Assembly: GCA_039619475.1 (NCBI GenBank)
Contig: CM077115.1
Coordinates: forward strand, 444,901,292-444,965,291
Source of the DNA: Icerya purchasi
Lineage: Eukaryota; Arthropoda; Insecta; Hemiptera; Monophlebidae
Direction: 5' to 3'
Length of the DNA stretch: 64,000 nucleotides
Shown here piece after piece: positions 43,211 to 54,500 of the stretch (positions are counted from its first letter, which is position 1; every line of letters begins with the position of its first letter). The notes below the pieces were generated by a model that was not told the origin of the DNA, did no database searches, and was given only the letters and a program-made list of their open reading frames with translations. Made by a program: the position numbers and the translations under genes.

Positions 43211-44165
43211 TTGAAATGGAATTTTGCTAGTTATGACAATGCAGTTAACACATTCCTAAATTATTACTTGTCCATAACGGGGAAAATGAAACACTTCTGT
43301 GATAATAAATTCTTGAATACTGAAATAGATGATGAAATTAGTATATCCGTATACATTCCAAGAGCTACAGAGGTCATAATAGAATCCATAATAAAAAAAC
43401 TTAATCCGGATAAAGCCCAAGGATACGACGGAATAAGAGTGAAGGATATCAGGAGACACTCAAAACTACTAACCCCAATACTAACGAAAATAATTAATTA
43501 CTCCTTGAAAGAAGGAATATTTCCCAGAGAGTTAAAAATCGGTATGGTACGGCCAATTTATAAAAGTGGAGATAGAAAACAGTGTGAAAACTACAGGCCG
43601 ATCACATTAATTTCAGTCATAGCAAAAATAATTGAACAGTACGTGGGAAAATATTTGAAAAATTCCTTGGAGGGAAATAAGTTGATAAATTGTAATCAAT
43701 TTGGTTTTAGAGAGGGAAAATCGACTATATTACTACTTAGAACACTAATATCAGATATAAATAAAGGATTGGCAGCGGGTAAACAATTTCTGTTAGTTTT
43801 TTTAGACCTTACTAAGGCTTTTGATCTAGTGGACCAAGAAATACTAATTGAGGACATAAGAAAAATGTGTGTAAAAGGGAGGTATCTAAAATGGTTTTGG
43901 AGTTACATAAGAGGAAGAGAATTTTTAGTAAAGATTGGGAATGAACACAGTAGAGAAAAGAAATAATGAATTATGGAGTTGGACAAGGGACAATATTGGC
44001 ACCTATATACTATTTTTGATATATACGAATTCGCTCTACCGATATGTAAAGAACTCTAAAGTGTATGTTTATGCAGATGATATCGCACTAGTTATTGAAC
44101 ACTCTGACATTGAAAGTGCTGAAAAAATGTTACAAGAAGATCTCAATAATGTATGCAAATCATGA
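43211..44165 (+). pseudogene. CR1/L2-like RT
   Basis: The first frame (43211-43966) reads IIKKLNPDKAQGYDGIRVKD, GMVRPIYKSGDRKQCENYRP, FGFREGKSTILLLRTLISDI and FLDLTKAFDLVDQEIL. A shifted frame at 43935-44165 gives the QGT-type motif (GQGTILAP, partly in another frame) and VYVYADDIALVIEHSD with the catalytic YADD. Two frameshifts lie near 43965 and 44165. Confidence 0.7.
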
Positions 44166-44930
44166 CAAAAAATTATTAATTAATGCTAAAAAACAAAAGT
44201 GATGCATATAAGAACGCCAATCCGGTTTAGAACGTTCGTCCCCAAATTAATTTTACACAATACAAAGTGTTTACATAGAAAGAAAGTATGTGGTTGTGAA
44301 AAGTTAGAAAATGTGAATGAATTTAAATATCTTGGGATATAATTAGATAAAGGCTTAACATGGAGAAACCATATTGACAATATTACAGGGAAAGTTAGAC
44401 AAACTATTCCAGCACTATATAAACTAAAACAAGGTATGACATACAAAAGCCTAAGGTTATATTTCGAAGCTGTAATAATGTCCAGAATTAAATACGGAAT
44501 CGGAATTTGGAGTGAGGCGAAAATTACAGAAATGAGGAAAATCAACAAATTGCAAAAAAAAATGTTTAAAACTGGTTTTACACAACGAGAGCAAGACGGG
44601 CGCATTAGTTAACATCACTTGGTGGAACAAAAATAACGAAATGTCACCAAAAATGTTATATATTATTACAGAAAATTACTCAGTGCTAAACTCGAAGATA
44701 GGCAGTTACCAACTAGAACAAGAACGTACAGGACTAGAAATTGCGATTAATTCTTGCTATGTACGATCTAGGGGGATTATCAGTAAAATAGACACAATGC
44801 AGAGGAAGAGGTATTAATCAAATTATTAATGGGGAACATACCACAAAGGAAATTCGAAATGAAATAAATTTGAAGAGATGGAAAAACAAGGTTAAAATTT
44901 GGTTGATAGCATGGTGTAAAGAGCAATAAA
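44166..44930 (+). pseudogene. CR1/L2-like C-terminal region
   Basis: Decayed frames read KYLGI, LDKGLTWRNHIDNITGKVRQ, PALYKLKQGMTYKSLRLYF and a final KVKIWLIAWCKEQ. Corresponds to 26891-27467. Confidence 0.55.
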
Positions 44931-45354
44931 AATAGTAACAAAAAAAAAAAAAAATAAAGTATCGTAATACTAGTAATAACCAATTATAATATTGACGCTA
45001 CGTTGACATGAGACTCGTTACTAACACTACTTTTAAGCTGCTAATGAGAGAGTGATAGTTGTTTAAAAATTATATATTGTTTTATTGTAATATATAAGTG
45101 TTATCATATTAAGGTATTGTAATAGGAAATATTATTTTAGATGATGGTATAATTGTTATATAAATGATAAATAATGAGAGTGTGGATTTTATAGTATAGT
45201 AATATATAAGTTAACACTTTTTATGCTGTAACAGAAAGTAGTACTTAAGTTAACTTGATGTTATATTGTACAAATAAATGATATAATTATGTTGGGAACC
45301 CACAGACGGGCTAGTGCCTTGTAGGACCCGCAAATTATTATTTTTAAAAAGAAT

Positions 45355-45552
45355 AAAACATCGTTTAAAAAAAAGAGGGGCCCTCTAGCTACCGCGGAAA
45401 AGGCTGTGGACTTTTTTTTTGTTTCCATTTTTAACGCTTTGTGCGTGTATTCTCTCAAATTTTGTCTCTAAATATCAAAAAACTTTTTGAATTTGATATT
45501 TTTCCTGCATTTTGAAGACCTTAGTATGTAGGTTAAAAAGAAAATTATTACT
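45355..45552. repeat. satellite-like repeat, middle part
   Basis: AAAAAAAAGAGGGGCCCTCT then AGCTACCGCGGAAAAGGCTG and AAATTTTGTCTCT. Its last bases, CTGTAACTC, are split from the continuation ATATAGAACCGGCTGTAGG at 51323 by the foldback element. Confidence 0.6.
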
Positions 45553-45565
45553 GTAACTCGGTGAC

Positions 45566-45775
45566 CGGACAAAAGCGCACAAGACAAAAGCGCACAGGAC
45601 AAAAGCGCACATGATAAAAACGCATTGGACAAAAGCGCACAGGACAAAAGCGCACACGGACAAAAGCGCACAGGACAAAAGCGCACACGGATAAAAGCAC
45701 ACACGGGCAAAAGCGCACACGGATAAAAGCGCACAGAGATAAAAGCGCACACGGACAAAAGCGCACATCGATTTG
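45566..45775 (-). repeat. 16 bp minisatellite, left end
   Basis: Repeated ACGGACAAAAGCGCAC on the + strand (GTGCGCTTTTGTCCGT on the minus strand), units of 15-16 bases, about 13 copies with changes such as GATAAAA and GCACAC. Confidence 0.95.
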
Positions 45776-47200
45776 CAGAACAGGAACTAAATTATTAATT
45801 TTTCCGTTCTCGGCCATTGCATCATTTGTGAAAAGGCAAAACTGGAGTGTTGCCCCGCAAAGAATTTAAAATTCAAAAAAATTATTGGTAATCAGCGAAA
45901 ACAAAGTAAAAATAATACAATTTTTTGTATGATTCACTAGTCATTTTTCTGTTTTTTTTTTTGTTCTTATATGTGTATTTGTTTGTTAATAATCATAGTG
46001 TCTGTTGACTATGACCGCTAGGAAGTTACCGTATATAAAAAATAAAATTTGTATCAATAATGTATTCAGGGGCGTCTCAAGCATGCCAAGTTGTGGGAGT
46101 GGTGCATTACCCAAAATACCGATTCATGAATTCATATAATTTAAAAATAATTTTTTTTTATACTGTATAGCTTATATAACAAAGTGTTTTTTAATGATTT
46201 TCTTTAAACTTTTACAATGTGGGTCTTTTATTTTTTACTTCTGCAGTCAAAACTGATTTAGATCGAACTGTGAGGACTAAAAATATTTTAAAAAAAAAAA
46301 TTTATTAAAAAAAAGTTCACCTTTTAATGCTAAGCCTATAAGACTTTGTAATAATGCTTTACTTTTTCAAACAGTGAGGGTAACTTTTATTTTACACTGT
46401 TGTATACTAACCGTTTCTTTATAAATTGTTTCAACTGGTCTGAATTTTCTTAATAATTTTTGCTTTTAAATTAGTATCGAAAAATCCGCAACTCTTTGTT
46501 AACTTGGTAAAAGTCTTCATTATATTTGACATTTCTATATCGTCAACCGTTTGTTTGCTTATTTCTTCTTCATCATTTTCATCACTGTTGTTTATTTAAC
46601 TCTTTGATCGCGGTTTCATTGCTGATTAAAACAACTGTTGCAATATTTTTGTCAACGTTTAATTATTCCTTTGATAATAAATTTCCCGATGATCATTCTA
46701 ATATTGTGAAAAACTTGAACTCTGTTTTTATTCCGCAATACTTCAAACTTTTGTATTAAGGGAATTTTACTTACTTTCATTTTAATATGATCAGAATAAA
46801 ATATATAAATATAATGATTGAATGATTTAAAACTGAACAGAATTCGCTGTTAATTAAGCGGCTTCTATTGTATAATTCTTTAAATTTCTACAAGTCTGTT
46901 GTAGTGACCTAAATTGTACGATTCTTGGCTGTTGTTAAGAACTTCGAAATTCGACCATAGTTGCAGACAAATACATAAATTAAATATATTTGCACTTCCT
47001 TGTTACTAGGTGAATATCTTGATGCAGAGGGACTAAAAATGTACACGCAAAAAATCTAAAATTTATTTCAATAACATAGTTCGGAAATTTAAATTATGGT
47101 GAAGTTGTGAAAGAGTTTCATGTAGAGTTGAGAAAAAAGACGTCAAGAACATTATGTTTGATTTACTTGTTACTTAAAATAATCAAATTTCTTACTTTCA

Positions 47201-47440
47201 ATAATTTGATAAGTTATAAATATTATATTTTAAAAACCCTTAAATTACGTTACAAATGTTATATATTTTTATATATTGCACGGACACAGAGTACCTTTCA
47301 ATTCATTAAAACATATAACTTTATTTATATTAAATTATTAATTAAACTAAAATACAAGTTTTACAAACATAATTAATTCACAAAATATATATAAAATTCG
47401 TCCTACCGGTTTCGTCTACTTGACATATTCATGGACATCA
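47201..47440 (-). mobile_element. 240 bp insertion in the left arm, Penelope-like 3' fragment
   Basis: Absent from the right arm, where TTACTTTCA joins GCTAAAATTC directly. The minus strand reads CTGATGTCCATGAATATGTC at its start and GACGAAACCGGTAGGACGA soon after, resembling Penelope-type pseudo-LTR sequence with a degenerate hammerhead core. It is bordered by a short TCA repeat. Confidence 0.5.
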
Positions 47441-47481
47441 GCTAAAATTCATCTGCTTTTAAAATTCATTATTTTTAATTT

Positions 47482-49598
47482 TGCGTAACAAGGTCCGATT
47501 ATATTTAATTATTATTTCTATTATTTTCGCCGCAATATTTATATTTTTGTTTTATTTGATAATTGTATGCCAGCGCCTAAATTTAAAAGGTCGCCATATT
47601 GTCAGGATAGCGTTGGTATGTATTTTTTTAAGGACAGTATGGCTGTCGCGGTCAGCATCAAGTAGTTATTGGTTTTAAAGACGCGTATGTAGCGAATTGG
47701 TGTGGGTCATTGTGAGAGAAAACGTGTCTCCTTTAGGTGTTTGAATATATAAAGCGTTGTTATCGATTTATATATGCATATATTTGTTGTTTGTAAAAGT
47801 TATGTTCTGTTAATTTGCGTGAAAAATTAATAAAGGGTAGAATTTAGTATATTTGTTTGTTTTTTTTATTTTCGTCTATCATCTGTTGTGTTTTTTTTTG
47901 TGTAAACAATAAATTTGTTAGTTTAAAATTTCGGCCGACAACAGTGACTTTAATTCAAATTCTTTCCAATACTAGAAAACGTTATTTTCAAATGATAAAG
48001 TTCTTTATAATACAATGCTAAGGCTGAGAATTGTTTTAAAAAATTGAATTCGTATTTTAAAACAAATAAAGATTTTGACAGTAAAACACATGTTTATACC
48101 TTTAGTCCGCTTAAAAAAAGTTAATCTTTGATTTGATTTGTTCATTGTTTTTTGCTAAAAGTATCATGCTTAAAATCAAAAATTTAATGGAATCATTGAA
48201 CAGAGAACTCAGTAATAAGTTTGATGTTATACAACTAATTCAAAGTACGGTAAAAATATTTCAAAAAATGAATAATGATAAACAAATTACTGCATTGATC
48301 AACTCTCTGGTTCCTTTTGTAAAAAATATTCATAATCCCGAACCTGATTTTTCAAATACAAAGTGCGTTGTGCGCTAAGAAGTTGTGATGAAGCCCTGGG
48401 GAGACTACATGTGATGTAGATTTTATAACATTCAATTTTAAAAAAACAGAGCTGTTTTTGAAGTCTTTACTTCTTGTATTCATGACGACTTATTTAAAAT
48501 TCTTTCAATTTTTTAACCTTTTCGAAAAATATTTACAATTCCAGTAAAAAAAATAATTCTTGAATCAAATTAATAATAGATATAATAGATGTAACTTTAA
48601 ATTTTTGAAGGAACATATAGAACGTTTACATATTGACGTTCAAATGTTTCTCAATTCTTGCGAAGATTTTACAAGTTTTTTAAGTATTTCAAAAATTGCA
48701 TTTAAATTATAAAATGTACTGCCTTTTGCATTCAAATCTGGTCATTTTATTTTATCATTTTTTTTATTGTTACCGTCTTGTGAGCATTTGAGCGCTGAAA
48801 TTAATTTCCGATCATTCACATACAACGATAAGCGGAAACCGTTTGTTTTCATTAATGTTACTTTTTTCTTGATAAAATGTAGTAAATAAAATAAATACTC
48901 ATAAAACAGTCAAACTGTAATCAAAGTTAAAATTTAAAAAATAAAAACGAAAATCGAAATTTACTTCGCAATTAATTTCTATTATAAAATATAACATTTG
49001 CTTTATATAATTCAATGCATATTGTCCTTTTCAGGGTCGATCAAAAGTAGAAAGAGTTTTTCAAGTTTAAATAAAATACATATTTTTAAAGTCGGACTCA
49101 TTAAATTCGGAGATTTTATATTTTAATTAAAGATTTTATAATATGCTTATTGCTGTTTTCAAATTCGGCCCATTTTAAAATTTTTTTATTAATTTCAATA
49201 AAATATATATTTCAAAATTAAGTACATTAAATCTCATACTTGAATTAAGAGTTTTATAACGAAAACATCATGATTTTGCCAAATGATTAATGTTTTTTTA
49301 TTCACCTTAAAGAATTTTGCCCACAAAATTGTATTTCTGCTACAATACTTTTAATTTCTTTTCTTCTATACATCTTTTGCCTACGTTTATGGGCCACTTA
49401 CTGGCTCCCCGTCAACTACACCCATCACAAAACATAATAATAAATTTCTCCAACAACGAACGGCATTTCCAGATAATAATAAAGCAAATAACCGTTTCGT
49501 TTAGAATTCTTAGTAAAAATAATTTTAAATTATTAAAATCACAGAAGGTATCGGCCCATGCTCATTTTATTTAAAAAAATTAAATTCTCCCATATTAG
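47482..49598. other. core of the foldback-like element
   Basis: AT-rich. Contains the small ORF at 48133-48378. I recognise no transposase or RT. Confidence 0.45.
48133..48378 (+). CDS. small hypothetical ORF in the foldback core
   Basis: Open for 81 codons. The ATG at 48169 starts MLKIKNLMESLNRELSNKFD, followed by IQLIQSTVKIFQKMNNDKQ and INSLVPFVKNIHNPEPDF. It is predicted helical and Lys/Asn rich. No known family. It is the only protein-like frame in the core. Confidence 0.3.
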   Translation: MICSLFFAKSIMLKIKNLMESLNRELSNKFDVIQLIQSTVKIFQKMNNDKQITALINSLVPFVKNIHNPEPDFSNTKCVVR

Positions 49599-50219
49599 AA
49601 ATTAAAAATAATGAATTTTAAAAGCAGATGAATTTTAGCTGAAAGTAAGAAATTTGATTATTTTAAGTAACAAGTAAATCAAACATAATGTTCTTGACGT
49701 CTTTTTTCTCAACTCTACATGAAACTCTTTCACAACTTCACCATAATTTAAATTCCGAACTATTTTATTGAAATAAATTTTAGATTTTTTGCGTGTACAT
49801 TTTTAGTCCCTCTGCATCAAGATATTCACCTAGTAACAAGGAAGTGCAAATATATTTAATTTATGTATTTGTCTGCAACTATGGTCGAATTGCGAACTTC
49901 TTAACAACGGCCAAGAATCGTACAATTTAGGTCACTACAACAGACTTGTAGAAATTTAAAGAATTATACAATAGAAGCCGCTTAATTAACAGCGAATTCT
50001 GTTCAGTTTTAAATCATTCAATCATTATATTTATATATTTTATTCTGATCATATTAAAATGAAAGTAAGTAAAATTCCCTTAATACAAAAGTTTGAAGTA
50101 TTGCGGAATAAAAACACAGTTTAAGTTTTTCACAATATTAGAATGATCATCGGGAAATTTATTATCAAAGGAATAATTAAACGTTGACAAAAATATTGCA
50201 ACAGTTGTTTTAATCAGCA

Positions 50220-50408
50220 ATGAAACCGCGATCAAAGAGTCAAATAAACAACAATGATGAAAATGATGAAGAAGAAATAAGCAAACAAACGGTTGACGAT
50301 ATAGAAGTGTCAAATATAATGAAAACTTTTACTAAGTTAACAAAGAGTTGCGGATTTTTCGATACTAATTTAAAAGCAAAAATTATTAAGAAAATTCAGA
50401 CCAGTTGA
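50220..50408 (+). CDS. small hypothetical ORF in the foldback right arm
   Basis: 62 codons: MKPRSKSQINNNDENDEEEI, then an acidic stretch and VSNIMKTFTKLTKSCGFFDT and NLKAKIIKKIQTS. The left arm carries the same sequence on the minus strand (about 46620-46435), but there the Gln codon is TAA. The acidic then basic-helical layout is protein-like; function unknown. Confidence 0.35.
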   Translation: MKPRSKSQINNNDENDEEEISKQTVDDIEVSNIMKTFTKLTKSCGFFDTNLKAKIIKKIQTS

Positions 50409-51071
50409 AACAATTTATAAAGAAACGGTTAGTATACAACAGTGTAAAATAAAAGTTACCCTCACTGTTTGAAAAAGTAAAGCATTATTACAAAGTCTTA
50501 TAGGCTTAGCATTAAAAGGTGAACTTTTTTTTAATAAATTTTTTTTTTTAAAATATTTTTAGTCCTCACAGTTCGATCTAAATCAGTTTTGACTGCAGAA
50601 GTAAAAAATAAAAGACCCACGTTGTAAAAGTTTAAAGAAAATCATTAAAAAACACTTTGTTATATAAGCTATACAGTATAAAAAAAAATTATTTTTAAAT
50701 TATATGAATTCATGAATCGGTATTTTGGGTAATGCACCACTCCCACAACTTGGCATGCTTGAGACGCCCCTGAATACATTATTGATACAAATTTTATTTT
50801 TTATATACGGTAACTTCCTAGCGGTCATAGTCAACAGACACTATGATTATTAACAAACAAATACACATATAAGAACAAAAAAAAAAACAGAAAAATGACT
50901 AGTGAATCATACAAAAAATTGTATTATTTTTACTTTGTTTTCGCTGATTACCAATAATTTTTTTGAATTTTAAATTCTTTGCGGGGCAACACTCCAGTTT
51001 TGCCTTTTCACAAATGATGCAATGGCCGAGAACGGAAAAATTAATAATTTAGTTCCTGTTCTGCAAATCGA

Positions 51072-51308
51072 TGTGCGCTTTTGTCCGTGTGCGCTTTTAT
51101 CTCTGTGCGCTTTTGTCCGTGTGCGCTTTTGCCCGTGTGCGCTTTTATCCATGTGCGCTTTTATCCGTGTGCGCTTTTTTCCGTGTGCGCTTTTATCCGT
51201 GTGCGCTTTTATCTCTGTGCGCTTTTGTCCTGTGCGCTTTTGTCCGATGCGATTTTACCATGTGCGCTTTTGTCCTGTGCGCTTTTGTCTTGTGCGCTTT
51301 TGTCCGCG
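51072..51308 (+). repeat. 16 bp minisatellite, right end
   Basis: GTGCGCTTTTGTCCGT, GTGCGCTTTTATCTCT and similar, about 15 units. Because 16 is not a multiple of three, the array is open in several frames and gives spurious Cys/Leu-rich ORFs. Confidence 0.95.
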
Positions 51309-51315
51309 AACCCCG

Positions 51316-51560
51316 GTAACTCATATAGAACCGGCTGTAGGATTTTTTGAAAAAATTATTCTTAAAACTTGATTTTCACATTTTTCAAAATTTGGACCCT
51401 TTAACTTTAAAATGTTGAGAGTTTTATAATTTTTTATGATCTTCCGAAGAAAATGCGTTGATTGAAAAAAAAAAAGTGACTCTCTAGCTACTATAGAACG
51501 GGCTGTAAGATTTGTTTTATTGCAGCTTTATAAGATATATATTATGGAGAGAGCCATTTC
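51316..51560. repeat. satellite-like repeat, right part
   Basis: ATATAGAACCGGCTGTAGGA, then TTTTTCAAAATTTGGACCCT and a second start AAAAAAAAAAAGTGACTCTC with TACTATAGAACGGGCTGTAA. Continues the array interrupted at 45559. Confidence 0.6.
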
Positions 51561-51594
51561 ATTTTAAATTTTATTTAAACATACGAATTTCGAC

Positions 51595-52465
51595 GTGTTA
51601 CAATACGATGGTGACCAATATCAGATTTTTCTCAATGATGACGCTGTTCGTTGTTTCAATTGCAAAAAAGACGGACACACTTCAGCCAGCTGTCCATCCA
51701 ACATAGAAACCGACGTAATCTCAAAAAAATATAACCATGGAAATGGTGTAATAGTAATTGAAATGGTAAATGAAGACCGTTTAACAAATCAGACAGAAGA
51801 AATTCCCTTCAAGTCGACAAACGATGACACAACCACGTTGAAAAAATGTGCTCCTTCGTCAAATGCAACTGATGACCTTGTTTTAGTTATTCGCAACACG
51901 GATACCAACTCTTCAATTCCCACATCAACTACCCCGCCTTTAAAAAACCCTATACCGCCGTCATCTGATTCAAACCGTAAACCTTATACATTGAATTCAA
52001 AAGAGAACGTGTCTCAAGAAAAATTGACGAAACCTCCAAAAACGAAAAAAGAAAACGAAATAATATCAGACACCCCGATATCAACAAAACAGTTAAAACT
52101 CGGTCCAAACCAGTATTGACAATGGATTTAAGGCTGGAATCTTCCCATTATCTTCCACAAACTTCTCACTTCTAATGGACATGGTCAAAGGACATCAAGA
52201 CCATATTCCTCAAGTAAAAGAATTCACTGAAAACTTTGAAGGTGTTATAAAAATGATATCGGATACCTACAGCCTTCTAGAACATCGCTCAATGAAATCA
52301 CGTTTTACAAAACTGAAAACCAAGTTAATTAAATTCACAACTACACAGGACGATTTCCAAAACTCAATTCCTATGGAACCAGATGGAAACGGAAACTTTA
52401 CATCGGATGAAAGCTATGCATCTGAAGAATTTTCGGATGATGCACACCATCTTTCGGATTTGTAA
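51595..52465 (+). pseudogene. I-like ORF1 (CCHC knuckle and C-terminal domain)
   Basis: The frame at 51595-52119 reads YDGDQYQIFLNDDAVRCFNC, KKDGHTSASCP (intact CCHC), then a long Ser/Thr/Lys linker. A shifted frame at 52120-52465 carries the shared C-terminal domain (FKAGIFPLSSTNFSLLMDMV, QVKEFTENFEGVIKMISDTY, SDESYASEEFSDDAHHLSDL). The N-terminus is missing. Confidence 0.7.
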
Positions 52466-52535
52466 TACAAACAAGCTCCTCCTTCTTACCGCCTTTTCTT
52501 CCATTATTCTACACACCTAATCAACTTTCAATATT

Positions 52536-53665
52536 ATGGATCGTGAAAATAATGAAATATTCATTAATTGGAATTGAAATGGCCTATTTAAACACTTAGA
52601 GGACCTCAAACTTCTCACATCTATCTATCAACCATCTGTTTTATGCCTTCAAAAGACGCATTTAAAAAACAATCAAACATTCTACCTTCCTCAGTTCAGA
52701 ATTCTGTACAACAACCTTTCTACAAATTGGTCATCTAGTGGAGTTAGTATAGCCATAAGCTCAGCATTGAATTACATCCAGATTCAACTTCAGACAGACC
52801 TGCAAACAGTCGCCGCTACAGTATTTCTCAATTCTCCCATCACCTTTTGTACCTTATATCTCCCTCCTGATGAAAATATATCGCCACATGAAATTGAAAA
52901 CCTACCTTCATCTCTACCTCAACCATTCATACTTTGCGCAGACTTTAACGCTTACTCCCCTTCATAGGGAGCCTCAAGATTGAACCCCAGAGGAAGAATT
53001 CTGGACAACATAATCTAAACAAGAAGCCTAGGTCTACTTCATCCTGATGATCCTACTTTATACAGCTTCTCCTACAAATCCTGGCCAACACTTGATCGTC
53101 TTCTCACGTCACCCTCACTGTTAGGAAACTTGAATCTATACAACCACGAAGATTTTGCAGGCAGTGATCACTTCCCCATAATAGTACAATACACTCATTC
53201 AAATCCTGCTTTCACCCCTCTAAAACGACGTTGGAACTACCGCAAAACTGACTGGGATTTATATGCATCGGCACTACCAACATCACTTCAGACTTTTCCT
53301 TCTTCTGTGGACACTTTATCGGAAGTTCAATCATTCACTGATCTTATTGTGTCTAACACAAACTCTTGTTCGCCAGAAATAAAACAAAACAAGCGCAAAA
53401 ACGCAGTCCCTTGTTGGACGCCGAAGTGCTCTGTTGCAATAAGAAACCGACGAAAGGCTTTGAAAACACTGAAATCGTCTCCTTCCATAGAGAATCACAT
53501 TGACTTCCAACGACTTAGAGTACGTGCCCGATTCGTCTTAAAACAAGCAAAACAAAATCCTGGCAACAATTTGTCCAGGCTATTAATTTGAAAACATCAT
53601 CATCCAAAGTCTGGAAGAAAATTCAATCACTTGCTCGAAAAATTCTCTCAACTTTTCCTACCAAC
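52536..53665 (+). pseudogene. I-like endonuclease and linker
   Basis: Starts MDRENNEIFINWN, then a stop, then LKLLTSIYQPSVLCLQKTHL (QE motif changed to QK), FILCADFNAYSP (GDFN motif changed to ADFN), GSDHFPIIVQYTH and VPCWTPKCSVAIRNRRKAL. Two catalytic positions (E and D-neighbour G) are altered and several stops are present. Confidence 0.7.
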
Positions 53666-53666
53666 A

Positions 53667-54500
53667 TATTGTAATGTGTCCATTACATGGGACGAATAAA
53701 ATTCTAGAAAATAAAATAAAAACATAATAAAAAAAAAAATAAAATAAAATAAATAAAAATAAAAATAATTTGGAATGTGTGGTGCGAGTGAGAGTGTGCG
53801 CGTGCTTCCTAGAACTGTTGTCGGTGGGACCATCCAATCAGCATCCCGCAGGAAACAAAAAGGATCTACCTGATTCGGCCAAGTCCAGCGGTCACGTTCG
53901 AGTAGGCGGTCGAAATTTTAAAAAATCCAGAGGAAGATTTTAGCGAGAAAGGCAATGGCAGCCTTATAGTCAGTTATCGTCAGTTGCAGTTTTACCTTCA
54001 GTCAGTGAGTTCTTTTTCTACCACCACTGAGTTATGTCTCGTACCTCCGAAGAGTTCGTGTCATAAGAAGTTTTTTACCTATCGTTGGTTAAAGTGTTCG
54101 GTCGTACCGGTAAAGGTGACTAAAAATCGTTAATAACGAAAATTGTTAAATTCGGAAAAAACATAAACGAATCGCGATTATTGGAATTCATCAGCCAGTC
54201 AACGCACCGCAGATTCACGGACCACGGACCACCGCCGGCAACAGTGTTACGTACCATTTTGTTTTATCGTTTATTAATTCTGTATATTATTGTTGTTGCC
54301 GTATTCATAAATTAATATTGTTTTCCAGCGGTCAACCGGTAAAGAAAGATAGGTGTGAGTTTTGCTTAATATATTTTTCAGTAATTTCAACTAAATAGTT
54401 TTCCGTTCATAATCATAAAAAGAAAAAACAAAACCTTCTCTGATAAACTTAAATAAAATCTAAACAAATCAAATCCACGAGCGTAAAACCTCGTGGTTGG
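53667..54500 (+). mobile_element. about 0.83 kb non-coding insertion, possible solo LTR
   Basis: Starts near TGTAATGTGTCCATTACATG and ends near CCACGAGCGTAAAACCTCGTGGTTGG, with a CAT on both sides. It interrupts the linker between endonuclease and RT. It holds a GC-richer block with repeated CAGTCAGT motifs and no ORF. TG start, promoter-like motifs and length fit a solo LTR, but a clear target duplication is missing. Confidence 0.35.

Larger units (their letters stand above)
43211..45355 (+). mobile_element. CR1/L2-like non-LTR retrotransposon, 5' truncated
   Basis: RT plus C-terminal region and 3' UTR. It sits between two parts of the satellite-like repeat. The protein is related to, but clearly different from, the 25366 copy. 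Confidence 0.7.
45560..51315. mobile_element. foldback-like element with minisatellite-ended inverted arms
   Basis: Two inverted arms (45560-47481 and 49599-51315, about 1.7 kb each) flank a 2.1 kb core. The outer part of each arm is a tandem array of a 16 bp unit (about 13 copies left, 15 right). GTAACTC at 45553-45559 and 51316-51322 is a 7 bp direct repeat on the outer flanks. Foldback (FB/Galileo-type) elements are known for long arms made of short tandem repeats, so that is the best class. No transposase was recognised. Arms differ at only scattered positions apart from a 240 bp insertion at 47201-47440. Confidence 0.75.

Noticed and set aside
45475..45817. Cys/Leu-rich ORFs of 89-97 residues in three frames
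   Set aside because: They are translations of the 16 bp minisatellite, open only because the unit lacks stops in those frames.
51022..51372. 116-residue Cys-rich ORF and overlapping frames
   Set aside because: Same cause: minisatellite of the right foldback arm.
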